Part shown: positions 7,744 through 16,592 of the stretch, piece after piece
Layout: each line of letters starts with the position of its first letter
Numbering within the stretch: position 1 is the first letter of the stretch
From: Pedobacter sp. PF22-3
Lineage (GTDB): Bacteria > Bacteroidota > Bacteroidia > Sphingobacteriales > Sphingobacteriaceae
NCBI RefSeq assembly: GCF_026239555.1
Contig: NZ_JAPIVP010000002.1
Location: 124,001 to 188,000 of the forward strand
Direction of reading: 5' to 3'
DNA length: 64,000 nt
The notes under the pieces: generated by a model
What the model was told of the DNA's origin: nothing
Database searches by the model: none
What the model saw: only the letters and a program-made list of their open reading frames with translations
Position numbers and translations under genes: made by a program

Positions 7744-8220
7744 ATGCGTATTTTTTTCAATCTAGTTCTTTTATCCCTGTTTTTATCTTTTTTACACTTC
7801 TCCAATTGTTTTGCTTCAATACCTGTTTCTTCAGTACCTCCCCCTCCACAAGGCTGTTTAGTCGGATCAAGAATGTACACTCATTATTTACGTAATGTAT
7901 ATGTGTTTGATCCCAATAACGCCAATAATGTGAATGAGTACCGCTACATCTTCCGGTCAGACTATTCCGTTCCACAATCATGTATCAGTGGGGGGAACGT
8001 TTTTTCAGGTCCTAACCCAAGTGGTTCCGGGAGCGTTCAGATTGGTTGCGATCTGGATAAAACAGATTATGCATCTACAGTGCATAACCCATCTTATGAA
8101 AATTTTACTGTAAATTGCCCGTTAGACGATCATATTGGATTTTTGTTGTTTTCCTCGATTGCATTGATTCTTTTTTATTTTAAAAAAAACAAGATGCACC
8201 TGGTTAACCCAAATGGCTAA
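7744..8220 (+). CDS. Small secreted protein with C-terminal sorting-type tail (candidate exosortase substrate)
   Basis: 158 residues. The signal peptide spans about 1-25 (MRIFFNLVLLSLFLSF to CFAS), followed by a Pro-rich linker SVPPPP. Cysteines are at 38, 80, 102 and 125. The segment GCLVGSRMYTHYL (37-49) matches a segment of the 5940 gene product. The tail is CPLDD (125-129), a helix about 130-146 and KKNK, then nine more residues. It is the only family member on the plus strand and lies directly upstream of the exopolysaccharide operon, linking the family to that locus. No known domain recognised; secretion is strongly supported, processing is inferred. Confidence 0.72.
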   Translation: MRIFFNLVLLSLFLSFLHFSNCFASIPVSSVPPPPQGCLVGSRMYTHYLRNVYVFDPNNANNVNEYRYIFRSDYSVPQSCISGGNVFSGPNPSGSGSVQIGCDLDKTDYASTVHNPSYENFTVNCPLDDHIGFLLFSSIALILFYFKKNKMHLVNPNG

Positions 8221-8637
8221 GTAAACAAACCGCTTTAAATAGTGAATTTATTAATCGGGTTTGTGTTAATATTACTTAACTAGCATTCAACAATCTTTGG
8301 TAGGAAAACAACAGCTTTTAAAATATTTAAATCAATTTATATATCATTCACACAGATATACTAAAACACATTCAGGTTGATCTATGTCAATTTTAAAAAT
8401 TGCTTTAGATTCGATTACGTATGTTAATGAATTTTCAAATTGAAAAATTAAGAATTGAAAGATATTGTTTATGAGGAAGATCCTGACTTACCCAGTTAAA
8501 AAAGTTCAAATGCCTTGCTTCACTGTTTTATAATGTAACGATAAGGCTTTAGTTCTATATTGATTTTTTTTAAGCATCTTTAACGTATATCTTTGCTTGC
8601 GCGCGCCCAAGCTTCTATTTACATTCTGATTAAAACG
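8221..8637 (+). other. Leader and promoter region of the exopolysaccharide locus
   Basis: AT-rich and without a convincing gene. It ends with a TAnnTTTG box at 8588-8595, 43 bases before the first export gene. I saw no strong hairpin or terminator. Confidence 0.5.
8588..8595 (+). promoter_or_regulatory. Candidate -7 promoter box of the exopolysaccharide operon
   Basis: Reads TATCTTTG, matching TAnnTTTG. A TTG at 8560-8562 lies 25 bases upstream, slightly further than the usual -33 spacing. A start near 8602 would put the upstream TTG codon at 8593 outside the mRNA, which supports the ATG at 8638 for the first gene. Confidence 0.45.
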
Positions 8638-9447
8638 ATGACTCCAACAAAAATACTTTTAAAATTTCTTTGTTTTTTATCCATCAGCATTGCGCTTGCC
8701 AGCTGTGCTGCCAGAAAAGAGCATAGTCTCTTTAACGCCCCAACCGATTTAGTTACTGATACCATTAAACAGGTATATGTAGTAAATGATCAGGGCATTA
8801 GCGATGCCTATTATAAAATAAAGGTGAATGACCAATTGGCCATCCGGAACTTGCAAAACAAGGAATTTGGGGCTACAGCTAACAACAGTACAATTAGTAA
8901 CCAGCCAGTAAGTGGGTCTATTAACAATACCCTTTCTTATTTAGTGGATGTGGATGGTAAAGTTAATCTTCCCGCTATCGGAAAAGTTGAGGTATTAGGC
9001 CTCAGCAGACGGGAAGCCGCTATTAAAATACAGGACTTATATGCCAAAAAATTACTTCGTGATCCTATAATAGAACTTAGTGTAGTAAATTTAAAGGTTA
9101 CTTTATTAGGAGAATTTAGCAGACAGGGAAATTTTTTATTGGAACGCGAAAATACTACCTTAATTGATATTATCGGCGAAGCTGGGGGCATTAATAAAAC
9201 AGCAGACCCTAAAACCCTTAAAATTATCCGTGGTGATAGAAGCCACCCAGAAATCATTTATGTCAATTTAAATGACATTAACAGCCTAGCAAGCAAAAAA
9301 TTGGTTCTGCAGAATAATGATATTATTGTACTACAACAAACCAAGGGCTCGGCATTGAGCGAAAAGTTAACAAGCGTAAATAACATTGTGCAACCTTTTC
9401 TTGTAGTAGTTAACCTGGCCGTATTAATCTTTACACTTACCCGCTAA
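8638..9447 (+). CDS. Wza-like polysaccharide export lipoprotein
   Basis: 269 residues from the ATG at 8638. The type II signal ends in LASC with lipid-modified Cys23. The Poly_export domain follows (YKIKVNDQLAIRNLQN, DVDGKVNLPAIGKVEVLGLSRREA), then one SLBB segment (VTLLGEFSRQGNFLLERENTTLIDIIGEAGG) and a C-terminal hydrophobic helix. Members form the periplasmic and outer-membrane channel for capsule or exopolysaccharide. The last base of the stop TAA is the first base of the next ATG, so it is coupled to the Wzc-like gene. The frame extends upstream to a TTG at 8593, which the promoter position argues against. Confidence 0.93.
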   Translation: MTPTKILLKFLCFLSISIALASCAARKEHSLFNAPTDLVTDTIKQVYVVNDQGISDAYYKIKVNDQLAIRNLQNKEFGATANNSTISNQPVSGSINNTLSYLVDVDGKVNLPAIGKVEVLGLSRREAAIKIQDLYAKKLLRDPIIELSVVNLKVTLLGEFSRQGNFLLERENTTLIDIIGEAGGINKTADPKTLKIIRGDRSHPEIIYVNLNDINSLASKKLVLQNNDIIVLQQTKGSALSEKLTSVNNIVQPFLVVVNLAVLIFTLTR

Positions 9448-11855
9448 TGGATCAAACTACACCAATCGAAAATAGAAAGTTAGCGAGCCAGACCATTAAC
9501 TATTGGAAAATTTTATTGATTTTTCTAAGTAGGTGGTATTGGGTGGCTGGCACCGTACTGATCAGTTTTGTATTAGCCTGGTTGTATGTACGAAGCATTA
9601 CCCCAATCTATATCACTTCAGCTTCGCTGAAGTTAGATGGCGGTCAGCAGCAGCAAATGGCCTCATTACCCGGAACGCCAGCAAATTATAATCCCTTTAA
9701 TCAAAATCAGATCCAAACCGAAGGTATTATTATGCGTTCGGAAGATGTAATTGTGAATGCTTTAAAAAACCTGAATTATAAAATCAGTTACTATTCAGAA
9801 GGAAGGGTACGGGTAACGGAACTTTACCCGAAACAGCCTTTTCAGGTTGATATTCTTGCCCAAGATTCTGTCAATTTTAGCAGAGCTACCTATTCTGTTA
9901 AGCCTATAGATCAACAGATCTTTGAGTTATCGAGTAGTGATGACAACAATAAGAGTGTAAAAAAATACCGTTATGGACAAGCGATCAATGCAGGGAATAT
10001 GGTATTTGCCGTTAAAACCGAAATCCCTGCAAAGGGAAATTATAGTTTCAAATTTAACGGAATCAGGGATTTATATGGCAGGGCTGCCGGTGGATTAAAT
10101 GTATTTGAACAGGAGAAAAACACCAATATTATGGGCGTTACCCATACCGATAGCAATCCTGTTTTTTCTGCTGATGTACTCAATGAAATCATTAAACAAT
10201 ATGTTAAGAATGATGCCACACTTAAAAAACGATCGGCCAAACAAACAATAGATTACCTCGATAGCCAGATTGAATTTTTAGATGCACAGGTACATAAAGC
10301 AGGCAACAAGCTCTCTACTTTTCAAAGTGACAATAAACTCATTGATCCCAATACCGATAAGCAATTGGGAAGTTCTAAACTGAGCAACCTACAAAACCAG
10401 ATTGCAGAATTACAACTGCAGGAACTTGGCATCCAACAATTGGAAAACCAGGTTAAAAACAATAAGGAACGGATACAACTTAACCTAAATTTAGAGGGTA
10501 CAAACAGTACATTGCTAACCGGCTTAATTACACAATTTAACAGCCTTATTATTACTAGGGAAAATAAGTTACAGAACTTTAATGCTGATGCTCAACCCAT
10601 AAAAGATATTAACCGGCAAATTAATGAAGTAAAGCAGGCCATTGTAACGAACATCCGTTTACTGCACGAGCGTAATCAAAAAACAATCAGTTACGTTAAA
10701 GGGCAAATTGGCCAGGCTAACCAGGCTCTGGGTAGTATTCCAGCCAAACAAAATGATTTTACCAAACTGCAAAGTAATTTCGACATCAACCAACGCATGT
10801 TTTCGATGTTATTTGAACGAAAACTCTCCGCTCAGATTAGTTCTGCAGCAGTGATTTCAGGTGCCACTATTATCAGTTTAGCACAACCATCTTTCTTTCC
10901 GATTTCTCCGGTACCAAAGAAGATTTATTCTTCTTACCTGTTTATGGGTTTATTTACCGGCTTAGGTTTAATTCTATTGGTTAGAATATTAAACCCTTAT
11001 CTGTATGATATCGAAACAATTGAGGGCCTAACGACAACCCCTATTATTGGGGTAATTTTAAAATATCCCAAAAAAGTGCAACCAGGCGAGAGTGTTTTAT
11101 CAATAGAACGTCCAAAATCTATATTTGCCGAATCGGTCAGGTCTGTAAGGACAAATCTGAGTTTTATGGCCAGCGATCAGGATACCAAGGTAATCTGTGT
11201 TACTTCTGAAGTTTCAGGAGAGGGAAAATCGTTCGTTAGTTTAAATCTGGCTGGTACGCTATCCATTATAGATAAAAAAGTGATCCTGATTGCAGCAGAT
11301 TTGCGAAAATCCAAACTTCACCATGCCTTTGGTTCTGACAATCGAATCGGTTTAAGTAATTATCTTTCAAGACAGGCCAATTTATCTGATATTATATTTA
11401 CAGATCAAAGGCACAATATTGATTATATCACCTCTGGCCCTGTACCTCCAAATCCTTCAGAACTGCTCCATCACAAATCAATGGCAACGCTGATCGAAAA
11501 ACTTAGGGAAAGTTACGAGTACATCATTATTGATACCGCCCCGGTTGGCTTGGTTTCAGATTCTGTACCACTCATCCGAAAAGCCGATATCAATCTTTTT
11601 ATTATCCGTTCTGGCGTTTCCAAATTTAGAGCAGCTACCATTCCCGATCGTTTATCAAAAGAATATGGCCTTAACAATATTGCTATTATCCTAAATTCAT
11701 TTGGTGATGAAAAATTGCATGCAAATATTTATACCACCAATTACGCGCATAGCAATACCGGAACATACTATTATTCCAATTATACAGGATATGGGAACAA
11801 CGGTTATTATGATGATGAGAAAAGGTGGTGGGAATTTTGGAAGAAAAAGGGTTAG
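9447..11855 (+). CDS. Wzc-like polysaccharide co-polymerase and BY-tyrosine kinase
   Basis: 802 residues. A first membrane helix at about 23-48 is followed by a large periplasmic Wzz domain with coiled-coil segments (about 260-450). A Pro-rich PISPVPKK precedes the second helix. The cytoplasmic kinase has Walker A SGEGKS (590-595, Lys594), a Walker A'-type VILIAADLRKSK and Walker B YIIIDTAP (Asp696). The C-terminus is a Tyr cluster (TYYYSNYTGYGNNGYY), the expected autophosphorylation tail. It controls chain length and coordinates export with the Wza-like protein encoded just upstream. Confidence 0.95.
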   Translation: MDQTTPIENRKLASQTINYWKILLIFLSRWYWVAGTVLISFVLAWLYVRSITPIYITSASLKLDGGQQQQMASLPGTPANYNPFNQNQIQTEGIIMRSEDVIVNALKNLNYKISYYSEGRVRVTELYPKQPFQVDILAQDSVNFSRATYSVKPIDQQIFELSSSDDNNKSVKKYRYGQAINAGNMVFAVKTEIPAKGNYSFKFNGIRDLYGRAAGGLNVFEQEKNTNIMGVTHTDSNPVFSADVLNEIIKQYVKNDATLKKRSAKQTIDYLDSQIEFLDAQVHKAGNKLSTFQSDNKLIDPNTDKQLGSSKLSNLQNQIAELQLQELGIQQLENQVKNNKERIQLNLNLEGTNSTLLTGLITQFNSLIITRENKLQNFNADAQPIKDINRQINEVKQAIVTNIRLLHERNQKTISYVKGQIGQANQALGSIPAKQNDFTKLQSNFDINQRMFSMLFERKLSAQISSAAVISGATIISLAQPSFFPISPVPKKIYSSYLFMGLFTGLGLILLVRILNPYLYDIETIEGLTTTPIIGVILKYPKKVQPGESVLSIERPKSIFAESVRSVRTNLSFMASDQDTKVICVTSEVSGEGKSFVSLNLAGTLSIIDKKVILIAADLRKSKLHHAFGSDNRIGLSNYLSRQANLSDIIFTDQRHNIDYITSGPVPPNPSELLHHKSMATLIEKLRESYEYIIIDTAPVGLVSDSVPLIRKADINLFIIRSGVSKFRAATIPDRLSKEYGLNNIAIILNSFGDEKLHANIYTTNYAHSNTGTYYYSNYTGYGNNGYYDDEKRWWEFWKKKG

Positions 11856-11932
11856 ACGGCAAATTATTTAGCGCGTTCAACAGTTAAAAAACGCGTAAAT
11901 ATTAAAAAAGATTTAGGATAAGGTTAAACCAA

Positions 11933-12436
11933 ATGATAGATCAAAATTATAGGTGGTATCCGGTTTATACACATTCAAGAGCAGAAAAAAAAGCGAATGG
12001 AGAACTGAACAGAAAAGGAATCCAAACTTATTTACCACTTAGAAAGGCAGTTAAGCAATGGAGTGACCGTAAAAAAATCGTTGAGGAGCCCTTGATTAAA
12101 TCTTATCTATTTGTGTATATTTCGGCGAGAGAATATGCGGAAGTTTTGATGACCAATGGTATTGCCAGATTTATTTATTTCGCTAACCGGATCGCTTCTA
12201 TTCCCGAACAACAAATCGATGACCTTAAGCTCTTGCTCGCTACAGATGCTGATCTGGAACTTATAGATTATGACATTAAACCAGGGGAAAGCGTATTAAT
12301 TAAGGCTGGTCCCTTTAAAGGGATTAGGGCAGAATTGGTATCGGTACATAATAAAAAACGTATTATTTTACGTTTACAGGATATGGGTTATTCGATCAAT
12401 ATTAATACATCTATTGCTTTCATAGCGCCACTTTAG
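11933..12436 (+). CDS. UpxY-family transcription antiterminator (NusG paralogue)
   Basis: 167 residues with the NusG N-terminal domain (WYPVYTHSRAEKKANGELNRKG) and a C-terminal KOW-like part (GPFKGIRAELVSV). In Bacteroides, UpxY proteins travel at the start of capsule operons and let RNA polymerase read through the long transcript. The position after the Wza/Wzc pair and before roughly 30 kb of biosynthetic genes fits that role. Family assignment is firm; the target leader site is not identified here. Confidence 0.92.
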   Translation: MIDQNYRWYPVYTHSRAEKKANGELNRKGIQTYLPLRKAVKQWSDRKKIVEEPLIKSYLFVYISAREYAEVLMTNGIARFIYFANRIASIPEQQIDDLKLLLATDADLELIDYDIKPGESVLIKAGPFKGIRAELVSVHNKKRIILRLQDMGYSININTSIAFIAPL

Positions 12437-12482
12437 TGAGAAGTTGTGAGATAGGTTAAGCGTAAGAATAACAGATCATAAT

Positions 12483-12506
12483 AAGCTGATCTATGATGCT
12501 CAGCTT
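12483..12506 (+). repeat. Hairpin between the antiterminator gene and asnB-like gene
   Basis: AAGCTGA (12483-12489) pairs with TCAGCTT (12500-12506) around a 10-base loop. It lies in the 175-base spacer after the UpxY gene. No clean U-run follows. It may be an attenuator or processing site, or chance. Confidence 0.25.
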
Positions 12507-12611
12507 AAATTATAAAAACAGCGTAATTGGTCATATTTTAAAAACAAAATGTGACTGAGGAGGCGAAGCTGTGCCTGGTACAGAACAAGCAGTTTAAATA
12601 TATACAAAAGA

Positions 12612-14399
12612 ATGTGTCGCATAGCAGGCATCATCAATAGTAAAAAACCGTTCGAAAGCGTTAATCAACAGGTAAAAGCCATGTGCGATAGTATGAAACA
12701 TGGTGGACCTGATGACCATGGCCTTTATGCTTCCGAAAATATGCCACTATGCCTAGGTAACCGCAGACTAGCTATTTTAGATCTTAGTTCGAGCGGCCAT
12801 CAGCCGATGTTGAGCCATAAAGAAGACCTGGTGATAACCTATAATGGAGAAATTTACAATTACCTCCAAATTAGAATCGAATTAATCAATTTAGGCTATT
12901 TATTTAAAACACAAACAGATACGGAGGTAATCATATATGCATACCAGCATTGGGGAGAAGCAGCTTTTGGGAAATTCGACGGTATTTTTGCCTTCTGTAT
13001 TTTCGATAAACGGAAACGGTTGGTTTACCTCGTACGGGATCAAAACGGAATAAAGCCACTTTACTATCATTTTGACCATAAAACTTTAACCTTTGCATCA
13101 GAAGTAAAAGCCTTCGCACATGCAGCAATCTCGCATGAAAATGACAATTGGCGGATCTATTATCTTGCTTTTGGCCATATCCCAGAACCTTATACTACCC
13201 TTAAAAATGTATATAGTTTGGGCAAAGGCTGTTTTCTGAAATACAACATCGGAAGCAAGGCATATATTATTCAATCGTACCATGAGTTTGAAAGTAACAT
13301 TAGCATTAAAAATGAAAGCTACGCTGTAGAAAGAATCCGCGAGCAGCTTGGTTATTCGATTAAGCAGCAAATGATTTCTGATGTTGATATCGGTGTATTA
13401 TTCAGTGGAGGTCTTGATTCAAGTATCATCACCATACTGGCCAATCGATACAATCACAATCACTTATCGAGTATTTCTGCCAATTTTAATGAAATAGATT
13501 TTTCTGAAAAAAAACAGCGGAATAGCCTGCTTCAGAAAATAAATATTCAAAAAATTGAACAGCTTATTACTTATCGCGATTTTGTACAGAATTTCGAAAC
13601 CGTTTTGGCTAATATGGACCAACCCACAAACGATGGGATTAATACCTGGTTTGTTTGCAAAACAGCAAAAGCGCATGGGATAAAAGTGGTGCTTTCGGGT
13701 TTAGGTGCCGATGAACTTTTTGGCGGCTACCCGTCATTTGACAGGATACATAAAATACAAAACTTAAATTGGTTGAGTAAAAGTGTATTAAGAAGTATGC
13801 GTTTTTCCAATAACATTAAGTTTAAACGGCTATATTATCTAAGTTTAAATTCTCCTATAGGTGAATACCTTTGTTTAAGAGGCGTTTATTCACCAGATGT
13901 GATTGCTGATTTACTAGACATCGATATGAGAACCGTTATCGACTGTCTCGAAGAGATTCCCCTTCACCCTGGCATCAAAAAAACCAGTAACGAAACCCGG
14001 GCAAGCTGGTTTGAATTTAACATGTACATGCAAAATCAGTTGTTAAAGGATACCGATTTTATGAGCATGAGCCATGGCGTTGAGGTGAGGGTCCCATTTC
14101 TGGACCAGAATTTCATCAATCTCGTGCTTTCCATCTCCAATGATATCAAGTTTGATTACGAACAGAAAAAACGGATCCTGGTAGAAGCTTATAAAGAAGA
14201 TCTGCCGGTAGAAACCTGGAAAAGATCTAAAATGGGTTTTACCTTTCCGTTTCAGGAATGGATGAGAAAAAGCAGCGAAATTGCCGATCCATCACGATAT
14301 GCAAATAAAAGGGCAAAATCGCTTATCCAAAACTTTGGAGAAAATAAATTACACTGGAGTTCTGCCTTAGCCTTATACAGAATATATCATGCCAACTAA
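12612..14399 (+). CDS. AsnB-like glutamine-dependent amidotransferase (asparagine synthase family)
   Basis: 595 residues. The initiator Met is followed by Cys2 (MCRIAGI), the N-terminal glutaminase nucleophile; GNRRLAILDLS and NGEIYNY complete the class II amidotransferase domain. The synthetase domain has the ATP pyrophosphatase loop SGGLDSS (265-271) and LSGLGADELFGGYP. In polysaccharide clusters such proteins are usually thought to amidate sugar carboxyl groups (for example uronamides) rather than make asparagine; that role is inferred from context. It overlaps the next gene by 11 bases. Confidence 0.9.
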   Translation: MCRIAGIINSKKPFESVNQQVKAMCDSMKHGGPDDHGLYASENMPLCLGNRRLAILDLSSSGHQPMLSHKEDLVITYNGEIYNYLQIRIELINLGYLFKTQTDTEVIIYAYQHWGEAAFGKFDGIFAFCIFDKRKRLVYLVRDQNGIKPLYYHFDHKTLTFASEVKAFAHAAISHENDNWRIYYLAFGHIPEPYTTLKNVYSLGKGCFLKYNIGSKAYIIQSYHEFESNISIKNESYAVERIREQLGYSIKQQMISDVDIGVLFSGGLDSSIITILANRYNHNHLSSISANFNEIDFSEKKQRNSLLQKINIQKIEQLITYRDFVQNFETVLANMDQPTNDGINTWFVCKTAKAHGIKVVLSGLGADELFGGYPSFDRIHKIQNLNWLSKSVLRSMRFSNNIKFKRLYYLSLNSPIGEYLCLRGVYSPDVIADLLDIDMRTVIDCLEEIPLHPGIKKTSNETRASWFEFNMYMQNQLLKDTDFMSMSHGVEVRVPFLDQNFINLVLSISNDIKFDYEQKKRILVEAYKEDLPVETWKRSKMGFTFPFQEWMRKSSEIADPSRYANKRAKSLIQNFGENKLHWSSALALYRIYHAN

Positions 14400-15540
14400 G
14401 GTATTATTTTTAACGCTTAAAACTTTTAGTTTTACCGGTGGCATCGAGAAGGTTTGCAGGAGTTTATCGCGTGTGTTATACGATTTAAGCGAGGAGGAAC
14501 TTATCCAATCAACGGTATATTCCATGTATGATAAAAATACCGACCGCGATTCCAGATACTTGAGTAAAAGCCAATTTCATGGTTTTAATGGAAACAGGGA
14601 AAAATTCGTGATACAATCTTTTTTAAGTGGGTTAAAAGCAGACGTGATTTTGTTAAGTCATATCCATTTGATCAATATTGTTTATTTCATCAAAAAAATA
14701 CATCCTCATAAAAAAATCTATTTATTGGCCCATGGAATAGAAATTTGGAAAAAGCTTTCAGACACTAAACTTAAGATGTTAAATCAGTTGGATAAAATTA
14801 TTTGTGTAAGTCAGTTTACAGCAAATAAGATTATGGAAATGCATCATATTCCTTCATCTCATCTTGAAGTGTTAAACAATTGCCTCGATCCTTTTTATTA
14901 TAAACCCAGCGAGTTCGATAAACCACAGATCTTATTAGATCGATATAATTTAAATCGAGAAAACTTAATTCTGTTCTCCCTATCCCGATTGTCTTCCTCA
15001 GAGAAATATAAAGGATATGACCATACTATTGAGTTACTGCCACAACTACTGGAGGAATACCCGAATCTGGTGTACCTGTTAGGTGGCAAATGGGATGCTG
15101 TAGAAAAAAAGCGGTTAGATAATCTAATAGCTATAAATCACCTTCAGGAACATATCAGGATGATTGGCTTTATTGATGAAGCCGAGCTTACTGAGCATTT
15201 TTTACTGTCTGATATTTTTATACTCCCGAGTAAAAAAGAAGGATTTGGAATTGTATTTATCGAAGCCCTTGCCAGCGGCCTCAGGGTAATTGCAGGCAAT
15301 AAAGATGGCAGTGTAGATGCCCTTCAGAACGGAGCACTCGGTCTATTGGTTGATCCTGACGATCAAGATGGCATATTAAACAGCTTGGCTATGCTGCTAC
15401 AACATTCCCAGACCGAGAAGGAGAAAAAAAACCTTCAAGAAAAATGTGTGCAAGCTTTTGGATATAAAAAATATTTAAAATCCCTGAGAAACTTGCTGCT
15501 TAGCGGCGAAATTAGCCAAACTCATATTGAAGCTATTTAG
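14389..15540 (+). CDS. Family 4 glycosyltransferase (GT-B)
   Basis: 383 residues. The N-terminal domain begins VLFLTLKTFSFTGGIEKVCRSL. The C-terminal domain has LSRLSSSEKYKGYDHTIELLP and the donor-site E-x7-E in SKKEGFGIVFIEALASG. This is a retaining GT4 enzyme using a nucleotide sugar to extend the polymer on the cytoplasmic face. The sugar is unknown. It overlaps asnB-like by 11 bases and is followed by 103 bases of G/T-rich spacer before the ABC permease. Confidence 0.92.
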   Translation: MPTKVLFLTLKTFSFTGGIEKVCRSLSRVLYDLSEEELIQSTVYSMYDKNTDRDSRYLSKSQFHGFNGNREKFVIQSFLSGLKADVILLSHIHLINIVYFIKKIHPHKKIYLLAHGIEIWKKLSDTKLKMLNQLDKIICVSQFTANKIMEMHHIPSSHLEVLNNCLDPFYYKPSEFDKPQILLDRYNLNRENLILFSLSRLSSSEKYKGYDHTIELLPQLLEEYPNLVYLLGGKWDAVEKKRLDNLIAINHLQEHIRMIGFIDEAELTEHFLLSDIFILPSKKEGFGIVFIEALASGLRVIAGNKDGSVDALQNGALGLLVDPDDQDGILNSLAMLLQHSQTEKEKKNLQEKCVQAFGYKKYLKSLRNLLLSGEISQTHIEAI

Positions 15541-15643
15541 ATTAGGGCTTTAGCATATGATGGATAGGGTTTAGCGATTAGAAAACCAGGTGTTACAATA
15601 AACAAAATCATGAGCACAATAAAACATATACAATCACTACAAT

Positions 15644-16498
15644 ATGCTTAAAGAAGAGCAAGAGTGGACCATTGAAGCAAAATCTTCTTTATTTGATCTA
15701 AAACTTCATGAAGTTTGGGCCTATCGCGATCTTTTGGTATTATTGGTCAGGAGAGATTTTGTATCATTCTATAAACAGACTATTTTAGGTCCGCTTTGGT
15801 TTTTTATTCAACCCTTATTTACCACCATCATTTTCACCTTTATTTTTGGCAATTTAGCAGGTATCTCAACCGATAGTTTACCGAAGCCTTTATTCTATAT
15901 GGCCGGCATTACTGCGTGGAATTACTTTGCAGATTGTTTAACTAAAACCTCATCAGTTTTTAAGGATAATGCAGCCATTTTTGGAAAGGTATATTTTCCC
16001 AGATTAATTATGCCTCTCAGTATTGTGGTAAGCAATTTGGTTCGTTTTGGGGTGCAGATGGCATTATTTCTGATTTTAATGGCTTATTATTATTACTCTG
16101 GCGCTAATTTTGGCATGAGCTGGGCCATTTGCCTCTTCCCTGTTATTGTTATATTAATGGCGTTATTGGGTTTAGGTGCCGGAATGATCATTTCGGCCAT
16201 GACTACAAAATACAGGGACCTCGCGTTTCTCATCAGTTTTGGCGTGCAGTTATTGATGTATGCCACTACGGTAATTTATCCGCTCTCTGAAGCCATTAAA
16301 AAATATCCAGCATATGCCTGGATCATTGAATATAATCCGATGACGCCCATTATTGAAACATTCCGCTATGGTTTTCTGGGCGAAGGAAGTTTTAGCTGGT
16401 TTAGTTTGGGATACGCCACAATTGTAACCATGGCTTTACTTTTATTTGGTACGCTGGTTTTTAATAAGGTAGAACGAAATTTTGTGGACACCGTTTAG
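15644..16498 (+). CDS. ABC transporter permease for polysaccharide export (Wzm type)
   Basis: 284 residues with six predicted membrane helices of the ABC-2 family. The amphipathic N-terminal part (LVRRDFVSFYKQTILGPLWFFIQPL) is typical of Wzm/RfbA/KpsM proteins. The C-terminal YNPMTPIIETFRYGFLG is also characteristic. It forms the inner-membrane channel for lipid-linked or whole O-antigen-like chains, paired with the Wzt-type ATPase at 16994. The two are separated by a four-helix-bundle gene rather than being directly adjacent. Confidence 0.93.
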   Translation: MLKEEQEWTIEAKSSLFDLKLHEVWAYRDLLVLLVRRDFVSFYKQTILGPLWFFIQPLFTTIIFTFIFGNLAGISTDSLPKPLFYMAGITAWNYFADCLTKTSSVFKDNAAIFGKVYFPRLIMPLSIVVSNLVRFGVQMALFLILMAYYYYSGANFGMSWAICLFPVIVILMALLGLGAGMIISAMTTKYRDLAFLISFGVQLLMYATTVIYPLSEAIKKYPAYAWIIEYNPMTPIIETFRYGFLGEGSFSWFSLGYATIVTMALLLFGTLVFNKVERNFVDTV

Positions 16499-16592
16499 GT
16501 TTTGGCGAGGTGGTTTTTGGCGAGGTTGTGAGATTATATTATCTTTAAATGATCATCCTTTATTTATTTGAATTACAAACTAAATAGAGATT

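Noticed and set aside
4823..8220. Type IV pilin or sortase (LPXTG) substrates
   Set aside because: The hydrophobic helix is at the C-terminus, not the N-terminus as in pilins, and there is no LPxTG; the LPID/LPLD forms only resemble it. An exosortase rather than a sortase is encoded nearby.
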